DNA of 64,000 nt from Streptomyces sp. NBC_01353. Lineage in GTDB: Bacteria > Actinomycetota > Actinomycetes > Streptomycetales > Streptomycetaceae. The number at the start of each line of letters is the position of its first letter. The first letter of the stretch is position 1. Below the pieces are notes generated by a model. It did not search any database and was not told the origin of the DNA. It saw nothing but the letters and a program-made list of their open reading frames with translations. Below are positions 59,840-64,000 of the stretch, in pieces. The stretch covers positions 1,178,001-1,242,000 of the forward strand of contig NZ_CP108352.1 of the NCBI RefSeq assembly GCF_036237275.1. The letters are read 5' to 3'. The translations under genes were made by a program, and so were the position numbers.

Positions 59840-60585
59840 CTACCGGCGGCCGGACTTGCGCGTCGCCCGCAGCCACTCCTTGTTCATGGCCGCGATCGAC
59901 GGCAGCGGGATCCCCTTCGGGCAGGCCGTGGCGCACTCCCCGGTGAGGGTGCAGCCTCCGAACCCCTCGGCGTCCATCTGGCCCACCATGTCCAGGACGC
60001 GTGTCTCGCGCTCCGGGGCGCCCTGGGGCAGGACGTTCAGATGGTTGATCTTGGCCGAGGTGAAGAGCATCGCCGAGCCGTTGGGGCAGGCCGCCACGCA
60101 CGCGCCGCAGCCGATGCACTCGGCGTGCTCGAAGGCGAAGTCTGCGTCGGCCTTCGGGACCGGGGTCGCATGGGCCTCGGGGGCCGCGCCCGTCGGGGCA
60201 CTGATGTAGCCGCCGGCCTGGATGATGCGGTCGAAGGCCGAGCGGTCGACCACCAGGTCCTTGACGACCGGGAAGGCGGAGGCGCGCCACGGCTCGATGT
60301 CGATCGTGTCGCCGTCGTGGAAGGACCGCATGTGGAGCTGGCAGGTGGTGGTGCGCTCCGGGCCGTGGGCGTCGCCGTTGATGACCAGGCTGCACGCGCC
60401 GCAGATGCCCTCGCGGCAGTCGTGGTCGAAGGCGACGGGGTCCTCGCCGCGCAGGATGAGCTCCTCGTTGAGCGTGTCGAGCATCTCCAGGAAGGACATG
60501 TCGGAGGAGATGCCGTCCACGTCGTACGTGGACATGGCGCCGGGGGCGTCGGCGTTCTTCTGGCGCCAGACGCGCAGGGTGAGCT

Positions 60586-60589
<4 letters not shown>
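59840..60589 (-). CDS. sdhB: Succinate dehydrogenase/fumarate reductase iron-sulfur subunit
   Basis: This 249-residue subunit has the plant-type [2Fe-2S] site [20 protein letters not shown], then [18 protein letters not shown] and [20 protein letters not shown] for the [4Fe-4S] and [3Fe-4S] clusters. It passes electrons from the flavin to the membrane cytochrome. ATG overlaps the sdhA stop (ATGA). Confidence 0.97.
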
Positions 60590-62529
<1,940 letters not shown>

Positions 62530-62530
62530 C

Positions 62531-63253
62531 TCAGCTCACCACTCCGGTCATGACGGCTACGGGTACGGAGATGAAGCCCACGGTCAGGACGAGCGCGAGG
62601 CCGTTCGCGAGCGCCTTGAGGAGCCGCTCGCGGCGGGCGCTGCCGACGCCGAGGGTCTGGGCGGCGCTCCAGAAGCCGTGGCGGATGTGCAGGCCGACGG
62701 CGAGCATGGCGACGATGTAGATCACGTTGCCGTACCAGGTGGAGAAGGTGTCCACGACGTTCTGGTACGGGTGGCCCTCCTGGAAGCCGCCGGGGTGGAG
62801 GGTGCCGGTGGTCAGGTCCAGGATGTGCCAGACGATGAACAGGGCGACGATGATCCCGCCCCAGCGCATGGTGCGGGTGGCGTAGGAGGACCGCTTGCGC
62901 CGGTGGACGTAGGCGGTGGGGCGGGCCTTGATGTCGCGACGGCTGAGCTGGTACGCGGACACGGCGTGGGCGACGACCGCGGCGAGCAGCACGATCCGGA
63001 CGAGCCAGAGGGCCCAGGAGTAGTGCAGGACGGGGTCGCCCATGGTGCGCAGCCAGTGACCGTACGCGTTGAACTCCTCGGGGCCGAAGAAGACCTTGAG
63101 GTTTCCCGCGACGTGGGCCACGAGGTAGCCGAGCATGAGCAGGCCACTGACGGCCATGACCGTCTTCTTGCCGATCGTGGATGCCCAGAAGCCGCGTGAG
63201 CGCGTGGGCGACGGTGGTCGTTCCGTCGGTGCCGTCTTCGTTGCCAGAGCCAT
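62531..63253 (-). CDS. sdhC: Succinate dehydrogenase cytochrome b558-type subunit
   Basis: This 240-residue membrane subunit has five TM helices and the heme histidines in [50 protein letters not shown] and [11 protein letters not shown]. It anchors SdhAB and exchanges electrons with menaquinone. It is the first gene of sdhCAB, diverging from a LysR gene. Confidence 0.95.
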   Translation of the reverse strand: MALATKTAPTERPPSPTRSRGFWASTIGKKTVMAVSGLLMLGYLVAHVAGNLKVFFGPEEFNAYGHWLRTMGDPVLHYSWALWLVRIVLLAAVVAHAVSAYQLSRRDIKARPTAYVHRRKRSSYATRTMRWGGIIVALFIVWHILDLTTGTLHPGGFQEGHPYQNVVDTFSTWYGNVIYIVAMLAVGLHIRHGFWSAAQTLGVGSARRERLLKALANGLALVLTVGFISVPVAVMTGVVS

Positions 63254-63312
63254 GCAACCGACGGTAGGTCCGAAGGGCCCGAGAGGTCCAAGACATGGTC
63301 CGGCTCATCTCG

Positions 63313-63327
63313 ATAGGCTGAGCCTAT
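63313..63327. promoter_or_regulatory. LysR-type palindrome ATAGGCT-G-AGCCTAT over the regulator start
   Basis: A perfect 7-bp inverted repeat with one central base overlaps the ATG (63326) of the LysR gene, in the 72-bp gap facing sdhC. It probably gives autoregulation, and may control sdhC. Confidence 0.7.
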
Positions 63328-64000
63328 GCAGTTCCAGCAGCTTCTGTACTTCGTGGCCGTGGCCGAGACCCGGCACTTCACCCGCGCCGCCGAGCGGGTG
63401 CATGTCTCCCAGCCCTCGCTCTCGCAGCAGATCAGGGCCCTGGAACAGGAGCTGGGGGCGGAGCTCTTCAGCCGGGCGCGGGGGAACATCGCGCTGACGG
63501 ACGCGGGCGAGGCGCTGCTGCCGCTGGCGCGGCGGATCCTCGCGGACACGGACACCGCGCGGCACGAGGTGCAGGAGCTGGTGCAGCTGAAGCGCGGGCG
63601 GGTGCGGCTCGGCGCGACGCCGAGCCTGTGCACGGGTCTGCTGCCGGACGTGCTGCGCGCCTTCCACGATCTGCACCCGGGGATCCAGCTCCTCATCGAG
63701 GAGGGCGGCTCGCACGATCTCGTACGGGAGCTGGCGCGCGGCGCTCTGGATCTGGCGCTGGTCGTGCTGCCGCTGCCGACGCCGTCACCGGCGCTGACGA
63801 CGGTGGAACTGCTGCGCGAGGACCTGGTGGTGGTGTCGAGCGCGGCGGCGCCGGCGCCGGGGCGGCCGGTGCGGATCGCGGATCTGCGGGACCAGCCGCT
63901 GGTGATGTTCCGGCACGGCTACGACCTGCGGGAGCTCACCGTGGCGGCGTGCCGGGCGGAGGGTTTCGAGCCGTCGTTCACGGTGGAGGGCGGCGAGATG
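63326..64000 (+). CDS. LysR-family regulator, truncated by the window end
   Basis: The first 225 residues are visible. The HTH is FVAVAETRHFTRAAERVHVSQPSLSQQIRALE with ELGAELFSRARGNIALT following; a periplasmic-binding-type effector domain begins at about residue 90. It diverges from sdhCAB and is likely autoregulated; whether it controls sdh is unproven. Confidence 0.95.
   Translation, partial: MQFQQLLYFVAVAETRHFTRAAERVHVSQPSLSQQIRALEQELGAELFSRARGNIALTDAGEALLPLARRILADTDTARHEVQELVQLKRGRVRLGATPSLCTGLLPDVLRAFHDLHPGIQLLIEEGGSHDLVRELARGALDLALVVLPLPTPSPALTTVELLREDLVVVSSAAAPAPGRPVRIADLRDQPLVMFRHGYDLRELTVAACRAEGFEPSFTVEGGEM

Overview
The window is a very GC-rich actinobacterial chromosome segment, almost certainly Streptomyces. 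The signs are strong third-position G/C, many GTG starts, ATGA and GTGA gene overlaps, a complete ergothioneine operon (egtABCD), ornithine-lipid genes (olsBA), a sigma-R-type promoter before a thioredoxin gene, DasR-like GntR regulators and a DUF574 methyltransferase. From about 28 kb onward the gene order (trx, egtABCD, olsBA, sdh) resembles what I recall of the Streptomyces coelicolor left-arm core. The first 21 kb is accessory: small or unknown genes, three tight operons, and relics of two transposases and a CoiA-like gene.

Layout. 1-852: 3' part of an aldo/keto reductase. 1149-8535: a gene of unknown function facing a four-gene minus-strand operon. That operon encodes a CorA-like two-TM membrane protein, a 628-residue protein with a possible GCS2-like segment, a 19-Cys zinc-type protein ending in a KH-like domain, and a VWA protein with a possible double-psi barrel before it and an RNxxxH (HEPN-type) motif behind it. 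This is my best candidate for an undescribed system. 8742-11249: six overlapping minus-strand genes (unknown, HIT, Cys-rich, small helical, a frameshifted gene, DUF574 methyltransferase). 11408-12483: PadR regulator with two operator palindromes and two DUF1048-type genes. 12620-21204: DinB-like protein, secreted AOC-barrel-like protein, a membrane protein, a thioredoxin-like protein lacking the first Cys, a hemerythrin-like protein with an upstream mini-ORF, a PQQ-propeller lipoprotein, a cupin with a five-Cys tail, and IS5-type, ISL3 and CoiA-like relics.

21334-32654: pirin, TPR, DUF6153 and DUF305 (copper-type) proteins, an amidohydrolase with an NCS1 permease and its TetR-type regulator, a DnaQ-like exonuclease lacking a catalytic Glu, a disulfide oxidoreductase, thioredoxin behind a sigma-R promoter, and thiolase. 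32682-38375: LacI regulator with a repeat array at its 3' end and a truncated MFS gene across its operator, alpha/beta hydrolase, NfeD-like and flotillin-like membrane genes, a 54-residue gene, a PemK/MazF-like toxin and a PARG-type macrodomain protein.

38508-44466: egtABCD makes ergothioneine from glutamate, cysteine, histidine and SAM; olsBA makes ornithine lipids. 44606-53739: a sugar-uptake and glycan-hydrolysis locus with two paralogous solute-binding lipoproteins, one permease pair, GH20 and CBM-GH16 hydrolases, TGGTC/GACCA operators and two tandem GntR genes that share an almost identical DNA-binding segment. 53773-64000: dodecin, HAD phosphatase, a frameshifted flavin monooxygenase gene, UvrA-like protein, YceI, XRE regulator, sdhCAB and a divergent LysR regulator cut off by the window end.

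A 32-bp palindromic element occurs in the same reading frame inside two unrelated genes (exonuclease and olsA), which looks like an in-frame protein-coding mobile repeat.
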